DNA of 7,657 nucleotides, from the NCBI GenBank assembly GCA_902796535.1, contig CADBPL010000170.1:1-7657 (forward strand). The letters are read 5' to 3'. The notes under the pieces were generated by a model. It made no database searches. It was not told the origin of the DNA and saw only the letters and a program-made list of their open reading frames with translations. Source of the stretch: Oscillospiraceae bacterium (lineage in GTDB: Bacteria; Bacillota; Clostridia; Oscillospirales; Acutalibacteraceae). This document shows positions 1 through 6,913 of this stretch, piece after piece (positions within the stretch are counted from its first letter, which is position 1; each line of letters starts with the position of its first letter). A program made the position numbers and the translations under genes.

Positions 1-120
1 AGAGGCGATTGGGTTTGGCTTTCTGATGCTTCATCTGACGAAAAATTCTCTCGCCAATCTGCACACCCCGATTGAATCAGCGGTTACTTATTTATGTAAA
101 CTATATATTAGCACACGGCC
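1..120. other. Left-edge sequence with no supported gene
   Basis: No gene can be supported here. The stretch is AT-rich around 85-110, with alternating TA and several TTA/TAA triplets, and lies beyond the operon terminator. A plus-strand reading frame is open from the window edge across this stretch, but it continues through the terminator hairpin and into the antisense of the glycosyltransferase gene. It lacks a ribosome binding site, so I do not call it coding. A minus-strand ATG near 36 could begin a gene leaving the window, but it has no convincing Shine-Dalgarno sequence. Confidence 0.3.
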
Positions 121-124
121 GCAT

Positions 125-168
125 AAAAATCAAGCCGCATTCTGCCGATTTGCACGGCGTCATGCGGC
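125..168 (-). terminator. Intrinsic terminator after the glycosyltransferase gene
   Basis: Read on the minus strand, a nested hairpin starts 10 nt after the glycosyltransferase stop. The outer stem GCCGCAT/ATGCGGC pairs 162-168 with 134-140. An inner stem GCCG/CGGC pairs 155-158 with 144-147. The hairpin is followed by TTGATTTTT. This is a convincing Rho-independent terminator and most likely ends the whole leftward operon. Confidence 0.8.
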
Positions 169-177
169 GGAAGAGCG

Positions 178-1197
178 CTATTTTCGGCTGCGGTTGATTA
201 AATAGCAGTAGAGATGCACCAGACGGAATTTGATGAGCAGGCGCAGGATCAGGTCGCGGCTGCCCTTGTGATAGAGCCGGAAGCCCGTCGCCTTCCAGGT
301 TTCGCGGAAGCAGGGGAGGTTGAGAATGCGGCGCAGGGCGTCGGGCGTCAGCCCCTCGGGCGAATTGATCTGGTTGTGAATGACCATAAAGGTCCATTGC
401 TTAACATAGTATTCGATCAGATCGCGGCGATACGTTTTGATATCCATGCACATGGCCGTTCGGGTTTCGTAGGAAACCTCGATATCGTTTTCCAGCGTTT
501 TTTTATAACGGGTGCGCATGATGCTGTTCTGGTTGCTCGTGTCGTAGAAATAACCGACCTCATCGCAGACAACAACGTTTTTGGCGCGGTTGAGCGCGCG
601 CAGATTAAAATCGGTGTCCTCTCCCACAACAACGGTTTCATTTTTTAACAGGTTTTCACGCTGCAGGAATTCACGGCGGAACAGCATCCGGCAGGAAAAG
701 GAGACATGATTGCCGGTGTGGATATTGTCGACGGAAGAAACCATATCGTGGAATGTCAGCGGTTGGTTTTTCGGGAACGGCGGGGTGACGGTTTCATATT
801 CTCCGTCTTCTCTAAGGCGGTTGACTGTGAAGCCTGCGATCAGGATATCGGCGTCGGGTACGGTGAGCAGGCTGGCCTTGCGCCTGGCATAGCAATCCGG
901 GCTCACCCAGTCGTCTCCGTCGACAAAGGAGATATACTTTCCCTCAGCCGCGCGGATGCCTTCATTGAGCCCGAAGGGCTGACCGTGGTTTTCAGGGTGA
1001 AGAATGAGCTTGATGTTATCGTTTTGCTGCGCATATTTCTTCAGGATCGAAACGGTGGAATCCTGCGACGCATCGTCAATGACAATGATCTCATAAGAAG
1101 GCTCCGTTTGCGCCAGCACCGAATCGATGCATTTGCGAACGGTTTTTTCGGAAAAATACGTGGTGATGATAATGCTGAACAAAGGCGCGCCCGCCAT
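178..1197 (-). CDS. Family 2 glycosyltransferase (GT-A fold)
   Basis: The product is a 339-residue enzyme predicted to transfer a sugar from a nucleotide-sugar donor to a cell-surface glycan or lipid-linked acceptor. The N-terminus reads SIIITTYFSEKTVRKCIDSVL, typical of GT2 enzymes. A DDAS motif lies at 41-44, and the metal- and donor-binding DGDD is at 93-96 after a typical NHGQPFGLNEGIRAAEGKYISFVD stretch. GEDTDF at 192-197 fits the usual catalytic-region acidic motif. The C-terminal part is basic and hydrophobic (about 310-339), which may hold the enzyme at the membrane; there is no clear transmembrane bundle. An ATG two codons upstream (1203) abuts the Shine-Dalgarno GGAGGG, whereas the ATG at 1197 has a 6-nt spacer, so I chose 1197. 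It is the last gene of a purine-transport operon, separated from it by a terminator-like hairpin. Donor and acceptor cannot be told from sequence. Confidence 0.9.
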   Translation of the reverse strand: MAGAPLFSIIITTYFSEKTVRKCIDSVLAQTEPSYEIIVIDDASQDSTVSILKKYAQQNDNIKLILHPENHGQPFGLNEGIRAAEGKYISFVDGDDWVSPDCYARRKASLLTVPDADILIAGFTVNRLREDGEYETVTPPFPKNQPLTFHDMVSSVDNIHTGNHVSFSCRMLFRREFLQRENLLKNETVVVGEDTDFNLRALNRAKNVVVCDEVGYFYDTSNQNSIMRTRYKKTLENDIEVSYETRTAMCMDIKTYRRDLIEYYVKQWTFMVIHNQINSPEGLTPDALRRILNLPCFRETWKATGFRLYHKGSRDLILRLLIKFRLVHLYCYLINRSRK

Positions 1198-1203
1198 TTT
1201 CAT

Positions 1204-1209
1204 CCCTCC
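1204..1209 (-). promoter_or_regulatory. Ribosome binding site of the glycosyltransferase gene
   Basis: On the minus strand this reads GGAGGG. It directly abuts the ATG at 1203 but lies 6 nt before the ATG at 1197, so it favours the downstream start. Confidence 0.7.
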
Positions 1210-1213
1210 AGTT

Positions 1214-1243
1214 TAAAAGAAGCGCCTGCCGGAAAACAGGCGC
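1214..1243 (-). terminator. Terminator-like hairpin between the second permease gene and the glycosyltransferase gene
   Basis: On the minus strand the stem GCGCCTG (1237-1243) pairs with CAGGCGC (1222-1228) around an 8-nt loop. It is followed by TTCTTTT (1215-1221). The stem is 7 bp and GC-rich, with a broken T tract, so termination is probably partial. It starts about 16 nt after the permease stop. It would lower glycosyltransferase expression relative to the transporter genes. Confidence 0.65.
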
Positions 1244-1259
1244 CGAAAATCATAACAGG

Positions 1260-2237
1260 TCAGCGTTCTTCGCGGAAATAGGGCAGCCCGAGGCTGGCGG
1301 GCGGCTGATTTTCGCGGCGGTTGCGCAGGCTGACGAACACCAGCACAAGGATCGTGACGACGTAAGGCGTCATTTTGAATATCTCCTGATCGCTCATGGT
1401 GAGGTTGGGAATGTAGTTGTGCACGATGAACAGCCCGCCGAACAGGAACGAGCCGATGATGCCGAAATCAGGCTTCCAGATGGCGAAAATGACCAGCGCG
1501 ATGGCCAGCCAGCCGCGGTCGCCGAACCCGTCGTTCGACCAAACGCCGTTGGCGTAATCCATCACGTAGTACAGGCCGCCCAGGCCGGCGATCATGCTGC
1601 CGATGATGGTGGCAAGGTATTTATAGCGGGTGACGCTGATGCCGGCCGCATCCGCCGTGGCGGGGTTTTCGCCCACGGCGCGCAGGTGCAGCCCCACGCG
1701 GGTGTGCTTGAAAAGATAGGCGGTGATCAGGGCAATGATCACGGCAAAATAAGCCAGGGCGCTGTAAGAAAACAGCAGCTTGCCAACGGCGCCGAGCTTG
1801 TCCGCAAAGGGGAGCGTGGCCTTGAAGCAGTTGCTCGTTCTGGTCAGAACGACCGACGGCATATCGCTTTTGACGAGCTTGATCAGCGAACCGCCGAAAA
1901 AGTTGCCGAAGCCCACGCCGAAGGTGGTCAGCGCCAGACCGGTCACATTCTGGTTGGCGCGCAGCGTGGCGGTCAGCACGGAATAGATCAGCCCCATGAC
2001 AAGGGAGCCGAGCAGGCAGCACAGAAGCGGAATGAGCACGGCGAGGAACGGCACGAAGCGGGTTGCCTTTTGCTCATACATAAACGAACCGATGACGCCG
2101 CAGATGCCGCCAACGTACATGACGCCCGGAATGCCGAGGTTGAGGTTGCCGCTCTTTTCGGTGATGATCTCGCCCGTGGAACCGAACAGCAGGGGAATGC
2201 CCTGCATGATGGCGCGCTGAATAAAAGCAATGATCAT
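1260..2237 (-). CDS. ABC transporter permease, nucleoside type (NupQ/PnrE-like)
   Basis: This 325-residue integral membrane protein is predicted to be the second permease of a BMP-dependent importer (BPD_transp_2 family). B. subtilis NupQ has a similar length. Family-like stretches include GEIITEKSGNLNLGIPGVM at 22-40, ANQNVTGLALTTFG at 94-107, the cytoplasmic-loop sequence RAVGENPATADAAGISV at 186-202, which should contact the ATPase, and RGWLAIALVIFAIWKP at 241-256. Hydrophobic segments are spread over about 35-120, 155-175, 207-226, 243-272 and 290-304. The start ATG overlaps the stop of the upstream permease (ATGA, 4 nt), with a GGGGGTG upstream, which points to translational coupling. 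The C-terminus is a short charged tail. It pairs with the other permease to form the translocation pore. The family assignment is strong; the exact substrate is inferred from neighbours. Confidence 0.93.
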   Translation of the reverse strand: MIIAFIQRAIMQGIPLLFGSTGEIITEKSGNLNLGIPGVMYVGGICGVIGSFMYEQKATRFVPFLAVLIPLLCCLLGSLVMGLIYSVLTATLRANQNVTGLALTTFGVGFGNFFGGSLIKLVKSDMPSVVLTRTSNCFKATLPFADKLGAVGKLLFSYSALAYFAVIIALITAYLFKHTRVGLHLRAVGENPATADAAGISVTRYKYLATIIGSMIAGLGGLYYVMDYANGVWSNDGFGDRGWLAIALVIFAIWKPDFGIIGSFLFGGLFIVHNYIPNLTMSDQEIFKMTPYVVTILVLVFVSLRNRRENQPPASLGLPYFREER

Positions 2238-3352
2238 TTTGCCTGCACCCCCTTTTTCGATTCACGGAACCGGATGGAATAATTGATGAAAAATTCACTG
2301 CCGATGATAAAGAAAATGATGATGCCGGTGATGATTTCGGAAAACGCGTCGTTCAAACCGAACTGCGTTGAAATTTCAGACGCGCCCTTTTGCAGGAACA
2401 CTAAAATGAAGGAGGTCAGAATCATGTAAAGCGGGTTGAATTTGGCCAGCCACGAAACCATGATGGCCGTAAAGCCGCGGCCGCCCGCCGTGGCGCGGCT
2501 GATGGTGTGGTCGGTGCCGCTCACGAGCAGCAGCCCGGCCAGACCGCACAGCGCGCCGGAAAACAGCATGGTGCGGATGATGACGCGCCTGACGTTGATG
2601 CCGATGTAGCGCGCGGTGTTTTCACTTTCGCCCACAACGGCGATCTCGTAGCCGTGCTTGCTGAAACGCAGGTAAATGAACATGAAAACGGTCAGCGCGG
2701 CCACAACAAGAATGTTGAGCAGGTATTTCTGGCTGCCGATGGTGGGCAGCCAGCCGACCTGCGTGTTCAGGTTGATCACGCCGATGGCGCCGGAGCCCTT
2801 GGGGTTGGACCAGATGTAGGAAAAGTAAGAGACGATCTGAATGGCGATGTAGTTCATCATCAGGGTGAACAGCGTTTCATTCGTGTTCCACTGCGCTTTA
2901 AAAAACGCCGGGATCAGCCCCCAGACCGCGCCGGCGATGAGGCTTGCCGCAAACATAACGACAAAAAGCAGGGGCGTGGGCAGCCTGTTGCCCAGCAGGA
3001 TCATGCACGAGGCGGTGGCAAGCCCGCCGATGAGCACCTGCCCCTCGGCGCCGATGTTCCAAAAGCGCATTCGGAACGCCGGCGTGACGGCGAGGGAAAC
3101 GCACAGCAGCATGGCGACGTTTTGCATCAGGTTCCAAATGCGGCGTTCGGTGCCGATGGCGCCCTCGATCATGGTCTTGTAAACATTCAGCGGATTTTCG
3201 CCGGTGAGCATCACCGTCACAACGGCGCAGACCAGCAGCGCTGCCGCAACGGAGGCGATGCGGATCAGCCACGCCTGCCAGGTCGGAATCCCGATGATGC
3301 GTTTGACGATGTGAAAGAGCGGTTCCTGCTTTTGCTTTTCGGTTTTAGCCAT
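2234..3352 (-). CDS. ABC transporter permease, nucleoside type (NupP/PnrD-like)
   Basis: This 372-residue protein is predicted to be the first permease of the BMP-type importer. A cytoplasmic N-terminus rich in K, E and Q is followed by a membrane segment at about 28-50. Family stretches include FWNIGAEGQVLIGG at 97-110, NETLFTLMMNYIA at 158-170, the coupling-loop region VGESENTARYIGINV at 240-254, and GRGFTAIMVSWLAKFNP at 291-307. Further hydrophobic segments lie at about 78-92, 105-120, 127-150, 211-227, 261-279, 309-321 and 339-352. I start it at MAKTEK (3352): GGAGGT at 3363-3368 sits 10 nt upstream, while the ATG at 3373 lies upstream of that site and has no Shine-Dalgarno of its own. 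The gene overlaps the ATPase stop by 8 nt and the next permease by 4 nt, so the three genes should be translated in balance. Confidence 0.93.
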   Translation of the reverse strand: MAKTEKQKQEPLFHIVKRIIGIPTWQAWLIRIASVAAALLVCAVVTVMLTGENPLNVYKTMIEGAIGTERRIWNLMQNVAMLLCVSLAVTPAFRMRFWNIGAEGQVLIGGLATASCMILLGNRLPTPLLFVVMFAASLIAGAVWGLIPAFFKAQWNTNETLFTLMMNYIAIQIVSYFSYIWSNPKGSGAIGVINLNTQVGWLPTIGSQKYLLNILVVAALTVFMFIYLRFSKHGYEIAVVGESENTARYIGINVRRVIIRTMLFSGALCGLAGLLLVSGTDHTISRATAGGRGFTAIMVSWLAKFNPLYMILTSFILVFLQKGASEISTQFGLNDAFSEIITGIIIFFIIGSEFFINYSIRFRESKKGVQAK

Positions 3353-4883
3353 GGTTCGGTTCACCTCCGTCATGTTTGGTCATCAGCAGACCGATCTCTT
3401 CTTTGGTGGTAGTTCTTGCGTCCACAATGCCGGTGATCCGGCCGGAGCCGAGCACGGCGATGCGGTCGCAAAGGTCGATCAGAATATCCAGATCCTCGCC
3501 GACAAAAATCACGGCGACGCCGTTTGACTTTTGTTCGTTGAGCAGGTTGTAGATGAGGTAGGAGGAGTTGATGTCAAGCCCGCGCACCGGGTAGGCGGCC
3601 ATGAACACCGTGGGGGCGGAAGCGATCTCGCGCCCGACCAGCACCTTTTGCACGTTGCCGCCGGACAGGCGGCGGATCGGTGTGGTGGCGCTGGGCGTGA
3701 CGACCTCTAATTCGTGAATGATGCGCTCAGCCAGATTGCGCGGGGGCTTGCGCTCCAAAAACGCGGTCTTGCCGCGCCGATAGCTGCGCAGCATGACGTT
3801 GTCGATAATATCCATGTTGGCAACGAGCCCCATGCCCAGCCGATCCTCCGGCACGAACGACAGCCGCACGCCCAGGTCGCGAATCTGCATGGGCGTTTTG
3901 TTGCGCAGGTCGTCCTGCCCGCCGGTTTTCGGGTTGTTGTAAACGATGCTGCCTTCGTCGATCTTCTGCAGCCCGGCGACAGCTTCGAGCAGCTCGCGCT
4001 GGCCGCTGCCGGCAATGCCGGCAATGCCCAATATTTCGCCGGAGCGCGCGGTGAACGACACGTTGTCCAGCTGCTTGACGCCGTCACGGCTGATGCAGGT
4101 CAGGCCCTTGATCACGAGCCGGTCCTGCGGGTCGACAGGGTCGTTGCGGCGGATATTCAGACTGACCTTTTTGCCGACCATCATTTCGGTCAGCTCGCTC
4201 TCGTTGGTTTCGGCGGTGTTGACCGTGCCGATGTATTCCCCCTTGCGCAGCACGGAAACACGGTCGGACAGGGAAAGCACCTCATGGAGCTTGTGCGTGA
4301 TGATGATGATGGATTTGCCGTCCTCCCTCATGCGGCGCAGCACGGTGAAGAGCTTTTGCGTTTCCTGCGGGGTGAGCACGGCGGTGGGTTCGTCCAGAAT
4401 GAGGATATCCGCGCCGCGGTAAAGCACCTTGATGATCTCCACCGTCTGCTTTTCGGAAACGGACATTTCGTATATTTTTTTGTTCGGGTCGATCTCAAAG
4501 CCATACTGTTCGCTGATTTTCTTGATTTTTTCGGCTGAACGCCTGATGTTGAAATTCTCTTCTTCCAGACCGAGCACGATATTTTCGGTTGCGGAAAACA
4601 CGTCGACCAGCTTGAAGTGCTGGTGAATCATGCCGATGCCGTAAGAGAAGGCGTCCTTCGGGGAACGGATGACGACCTCTTCGCCGTTGATGAGGATCTG
4701 CCCGTGATCGGGAAAGTAAATGCCCGACAGGATGTTCATCAGCGTGGTTTTGCCGCTGCCGTTTTCGCCGAGAATGGAAAGGATCTCGCCGCGGTTCACC
4801 GTCAGGTTGACGTCTTTATTGGCGACGATGCTGCCGAAAACTTTGGTGACGTTTTTCAATTCGATCGCGGTGTTTGCGCCCAT
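3345..4883 (-). CDS. ABC transporter ATP-binding protein with two NBDs (NupO/PnrC-like)
   Basis: This 512-residue cytoplasmic ATPase powers the importer; B. subtilis NupO has nearly the same length. The first NBD is complete in layout: Walker A GENGSGKT (39-46), Q-loop Q88, signature MSVSE (140-144), Walker B LILDEP with D164 and E165, and H-loop H197. The second NBD is degenerate in the manner usual for sugar- and nucleoside-type fused ATPases. Its P-loop GIAGSGQR (289-296) has Gln in place of the Lys, its Walker B reads VFMAAYP with Ala-Ala where Asp-Glu would be, and its signature LSGGN (406-410) is intact. One ATP site, formed by NBD1 Walker A/B with NBD2 LSGGN, should therefore hydrolyse. 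The start at 4883 is set by AGGAGG 7 nt upstream. The last codons hold the ribosome binding site of the next gene. The signature MSVSE in NBD1 is weaker than the usual LSVGE/LSVGM. Confidence 0.95.
   Translation of the reverse strand: MGANTAIELKNVTKVFGSIVANKDVNLTVNRGEILSILGENGSGKTTLMNILSGIYFPDHGQILINGEEVVIRSPKDAFSYGIGMIHQHFKLVDVFSATENIVLGLEEENFNIRRSAEKIKKISEQYGFEIDPNKKIYEMSVSEKQTVEIIKVLYRGADILILDEPTAVLTPQETQKLFTVLRRMREDGKSIIIITHKLHEVLSLSDRVSVLRKGEYIGTVNTAETNESELTEMMVGKKVSLNIRRNDPVDPQDRLVIKGLTCISRDGVKQLDNVSFTARSGEILGIAGIAGSGQRELLEAVAGLQKIDEGSIVYNNPKTGGQDDLRNKTPMQIRDLGVRLSFVPEDRLGMGLVANMDIIDNVMLRSYRRGKTAFLERKPPRNLAERIIHELEVVTPSATTPIRRLSGGNVQKVLVGREIASAPTVFMAAYPVRGLDINSSYLIYNLLNEQKSNGVAVIFVGEDLDILIDLCDRIAVLGSGRITGIVDARTTTKEEIGLLMTKHDGGEPNHG
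3363..3368 (-). promoter_or_regulatory. Ribosome binding site of the first permease gene
   Basis: GGAGGT on the minus strand, embedded in the last codons of the ATPase gene and 10 nt before the ATG at 3352. It rules out the longer start at 3373, which would lie upstream of it. Confidence 0.65.
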
Positions 4884-4890
4884 GTTGTTG

Positions 4891-4896
4891 CCTCCT
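4891..4896 (-). promoter_or_regulatory. Ribosome binding site of the ATPase gene
   Basis: AGGAGG on the minus strand, 7 nt before the ATG at 4883. A longer frame from a TTG at 4901 would contain this site within the gene and is rejected. Confidence 0.8.
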
Positions 4897-4927
4897 GACA
4901 AGGATTTTCATGCCGAAAAATCAAATG

Positions 4928-4960
4928 CGGGGGCGGAGCATGGGGGATGCTCCGTCCCCG
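4928..4960 (-). promoter_or_regulatory. Intercistronic hairpin between the lipoprotein and ATPase genes
   Basis: An inverted repeat of 14 bp pairs 4928-4941 with 4947-4960 around a 5-nt loop. In the minus-strand RNA there is one A-C mismatch inside the stem. It lies about 18 nt after the lipoprotein stop. No T tract follows immediately (GCATTTGATTTTT), so it is at best a leaky terminator. A role protecting the upstream mRNA 3' end, so that more binding protein than ATPase is made, is an inference; such hairpins are common after binding-protein genes. Confidence 0.6.
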
Positions 4961-4978
4961 TCAATAAACAAACTGTGA

Positions 4979-6217
4979 TCAGAACTTTTCGTTGAGCAGG
5001 GTGATGCCGTCGATCCGCAGGTCGAAGTAGGGAGCGGAGCGCTTCACGGATTCGTTGAATGCGCCGTTCTCGATGACCTCGGTGTCGGGGGTGTATTTAT
5101 CGTCGGTGTCCACGTCGGCCTTGTAGCTGTCAAGCGCCTTGCCGTCGACCGTGAAGGTCGAGGTGTCGAACACCTTGAGGGAACCGTCGGCAAGCTTTGC
5201 CTTGGCTTCTTCGATCTTTTCCGCCGTGCCCGCCGCGGCAACGTCGGTGTTGATGTCGGTCAGCTTCACGGAACCGTCCGCAATGCCCTTGCACCAGTCG
5301 GTGTCAATGGTCTGGCCGTTGGCAACGCAGTTGATGATGTAGGTGAAATAGGGGACCCAGTCGATCTTGGAGGAGACGATGAAGGTTTTCGGGCAGGCGG
5401 AAACGGTGCTGCCGTTGTAGGAAACGTCGGGGATCCCGGCTGTTTCACAGGCGGTGGGGGCGCCCATGGAGTCGGCGTGCTGGCTGAGCAGCTTGCAGCC
5501 GTTGCTGATGAGCTTGGTGGCCGCCTCTTTTTCGGCAGTCTCGTCATACCAGCTGCCGGTGAACTGCACTTCCATGGTCACGCTCGGGCAAACGGATTTT
5601 GCGCCGAGGTAGAAGGATGTGTAACCGGAAATCACTTCCGCGTAGGTGTAAGCGCCCACGTAGCCCATCTTGGCTTCGTCCGCAGTGAACTGACCGGCTT
5701 CGATCATTTCATTGAGCTTCAGCCCGGCGGCGATGCCGGCCAGGAAGCGACCCTCATAGATGGAGGCGAACGCGTTGTGGTAGTTGGGCAGGTTTTCGGT
5801 GTGCGCTCTGGTGCCGGTGGCGTGGCAGAACTGAACCTCGGGGAATTCCTTGGCAGCCTGGATCATATACTGCTCATGGCCGAAGCTGTCGGCGAACACG
5901 ATGTTGCAGCCGCGGTCGACAAGGTCGGCAGCCGTTTCATAGCATTCATTGCCTTCGGGCACGTTGGTTTTGATGACGGGATCAATGCCCAGCGCGGCGC
6001 AGGCTTCTTTGGCGGCGTTGATGAAGTTCAGGTCATAGGTGGAGTTTTCGTCGTGCAGGCAGATGAAGCCGATCTTGACTTCGGCAGCATTTGCGGCCGC
6101 CTCGGTTTCGTTGGCCTTGGTTTCGTTGGTGGTCGATTCTTTGCTGCCGCAGGCCGCAAAGCCGAACACGAGGGCGAGCGCGAGGAACAATGCAAGCAGT
6201 TTGGTGACTTTCTTCAT
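4979..6217 (-). CDS. BMP-family substrate-binding lipoprotein of a purine/nucleoside ABC importer
   Basis: This 412-residue lipoprotein should capture the substrate outside the cell and deliver it to the permeases. The N-terminus MKKVTKLLALFLALALVFGF is a signal peptide ending in the lipobox FAAC, with lipid-modified Cys23. A linker rich in Thr, Asn, Glu and Ala spans 24-46. The BMP (PF02608-type) periplasmic-binding fold follows from about 47, opening VKIGFICLHDENSTYDLNF, with MGYVGAYTYAEVISGYTSFYLG at 184-205, FTGSWYDETAEKEAA at 219-233 and SQHADSMGAPTACETAG at 245-261. A C-terminal extension (about 346-412) carries VFDTSTFTVDGK and RSAPYFDLRIDGI. Characterised BMP proteins (Treponema PnrA, B. 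subtilis NupN) bind purine nucleosides; a purine ligand here is inferred from that and from the xpt neighbour. GGAGGT 6 nt before 6217 fixes the start. An in-frame ATG at 6253 overlaps the xpt stop but would add 12 residues before the signal peptide. Confidence 0.94.
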   Translation of the reverse strand: MKKVTKLLALFLALALVFGFAACGSKESTTNETKANETEAAANAAEVKIGFICLHDENSTYDLNFINAAKEACAALGIDPVIKTNVPEGNECYETAADLVDRGCNIVFADSFGHEQYMIQAAKEFPEVQFCHATGTRAHTENLPNYHNAFASIYEGRFLAGIAAGLKLNEMIEAGQFTADEAKMGYVGAYTYAEVISGYTSFYLGAKSVCPSVTMEVQFTGSWYDETAEKEAATKLISNGCKLLSQHADSMGAPTACETAGIPDVSYNGSTVSACPKTFIVSSKIDWVPYFTYIINCVANGQTIDTDWCKGIADGSVKLTDINTDVAAAGTAEKIEEAKAKLADGSLKVFDTSTFTVDGKALDSYKADVDTDDKYTPDTEVIENGAFNESVKRSAPYFDLRIDGITLLNEKF

Positions 6218-6223
6218 GGTTAG

Positions 6224-6229
6224 ACCTCC
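6224..6229 (-). promoter_or_regulatory. Ribosome binding site of the lipoprotein gene
   Basis: GGAGGT on the minus strand, 6 nt before the ATG at 6217. It decides between this start and the ATG at 6253 that overlaps the xpt stop codon. Confidence 0.8.
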
Positions 6230-6249
6230 GTAAATAGTGTATTGTTTTA

Positions 6250-6834
6250 TCATGAATCCTCGCCGTCGGCAAAAACGATCCTGCCGCCGTCCATGGATTT
6301 GATAACCGCCAGACTCTTTAAATCGCAGCCTTTGGCGAGCAGTTTGCCGCGGCCGCTCTGGAACCCTTTTTCAACGGCAATGCCGACCCCCTCCAGCGTT
6401 GCACCGGCCTGCTCGATCAGGCTGATCAGACCCAGGGAAGCGTTGCCGTCGGCCAGAAAATCGTCAATGATCAGCACGTGATCCTCCGGCTTGAGGTAGT
6501 TTTTGGAAACGCCGATGGTGGTCGTAACGCCCTTGGTGAAGGAAAAAACGTCGGCCGTGTAAAGGTCGGTGCCGACGTTGCGGTGAACGCCTTTTTTGGC
6601 AAAAAGAACAGGCACAGAGAAATACTGCGCGACGACGCACGCAATCCCTATGCCCGATGCTTCCACTGTGAGAATTTTGGTGATTTTCTTGTTGCCGAAA
6701 AGCCTGTGAAATTCCTTCCCCATCTCGTTGAGCAGGTCTACGTCGATGAGGTGATTGAGAAACATATCCACTTTGAGAACGTCGCCGTCAATGACTTTTC
6801 CTCTGTTGACAATGTAATCCTCAAGGAGCTTCAT
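6250..6834 (-). CDS. xpt: Xanthine phosphoribosyltransferase
   Basis: The 194-residue cytoplasmic enzyme converts xanthine (and, less well, guanine in characterised relatives) plus PRPP to XMP (GMP) and pyrophosphate, a purine salvage step. The length equals that of B. subtilis Xpt. LKVDMFLNHLIDVDLL (20-35) resembles the Bacillus LKVDSFLNHQID segment. The PRPP-binding motif VLIIDDFLADGNA lies at 120-132. TVEASGIGIA (56-65) and VLFAKKGVH (76-84) fit the type I PRTase fold, and the C-terminal EKGFQSGR is also Xpt-like. The frame stays open far upstream to 7446, but that stretch holds the promoter and does not read as protein. GAGGG at 6842-6846 is 7 nt before the ATG at 6834 and only 1 nt before the one at 6840, so 6834 is chosen. 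It is the first gene of the operon with the importer genes, 32 nt ahead of the lipoprotein gene. Confidence 0.95.
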   Translation of the reverse strand: MKLLEDYIVNRGKVIDGDVLKVDMFLNHLIDVDLLNEMGKEFHRLFGNKKITKILTVEASGIGIACVVAQYFSVPVLFAKKGVHRNVGTDLYTADVFSFTKGVTTTIGVSKNYLKPEDHVLIIDDFLADGNASLGLISLIEQAGATLEGVGIAVEKGFQSGRGKLLAKGCDLKSLAVIKSMDGGRIVFADGEDS

Positions 6835-6841
6835 CCTCATA

Positions 6842-6846
6842 CCCTC
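6842..6846 (-). promoter_or_regulatory. Ribosome binding site of xpt
   Basis: GAGGG on the minus strand with a 7-nt spacer to the ATG at 6834. It favours that start over the ATG at 6840. Confidence 0.65.
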
Positions 6847-6867
6847 AATCGTAGAAAAGATATTTTT

Positions 6868-6896
6868 ATTATAAGACAAGATTCGTGCAGAATCAA
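6868..6896 (-). promoter_or_regulatory. Sigma-A promoter of the xpt-transporter operon
   Basis: On the minus strand, -35 TTGATT (6891-6896), a 17-nt spacer and a perfect -10 TATAAT (6868-6873). Transcription should start near 6861, giving a leader of about 27 nt before xpt. That leaves no room for a purine riboswitch aptamer. Confidence 0.8.
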
Positions 6897-6913
6897 GCGA
6901 TTTTGCGGATTTA

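Noticed and set aside
2..204. Plus-strand reading frame open from the window edge
   Set aside because: It runs through the terminator hairpin at 134-168 and into the antisense of the glycosyltransferase gene, has no ribosome binding site, and resembles no protein I know.
1255..1275. Possible promoter (TATGAT-like -10) before the glycosyltransferase gene
   Set aside because: There is no acceptable -35 at 16-18 nt, and the predicted transcript would begin just ahead of the terminator-like hairpin.
1419..2282. Long plus-strand frame opposite the permease genes
   Set aside because: It is antisense to a clear permease, rich in His, Asp, Gln and Ala as expected of a GC-biased shadow frame, and lacks a ribosome binding site. 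The other long plus-strand frames over the operon were rejected for the same reasons.
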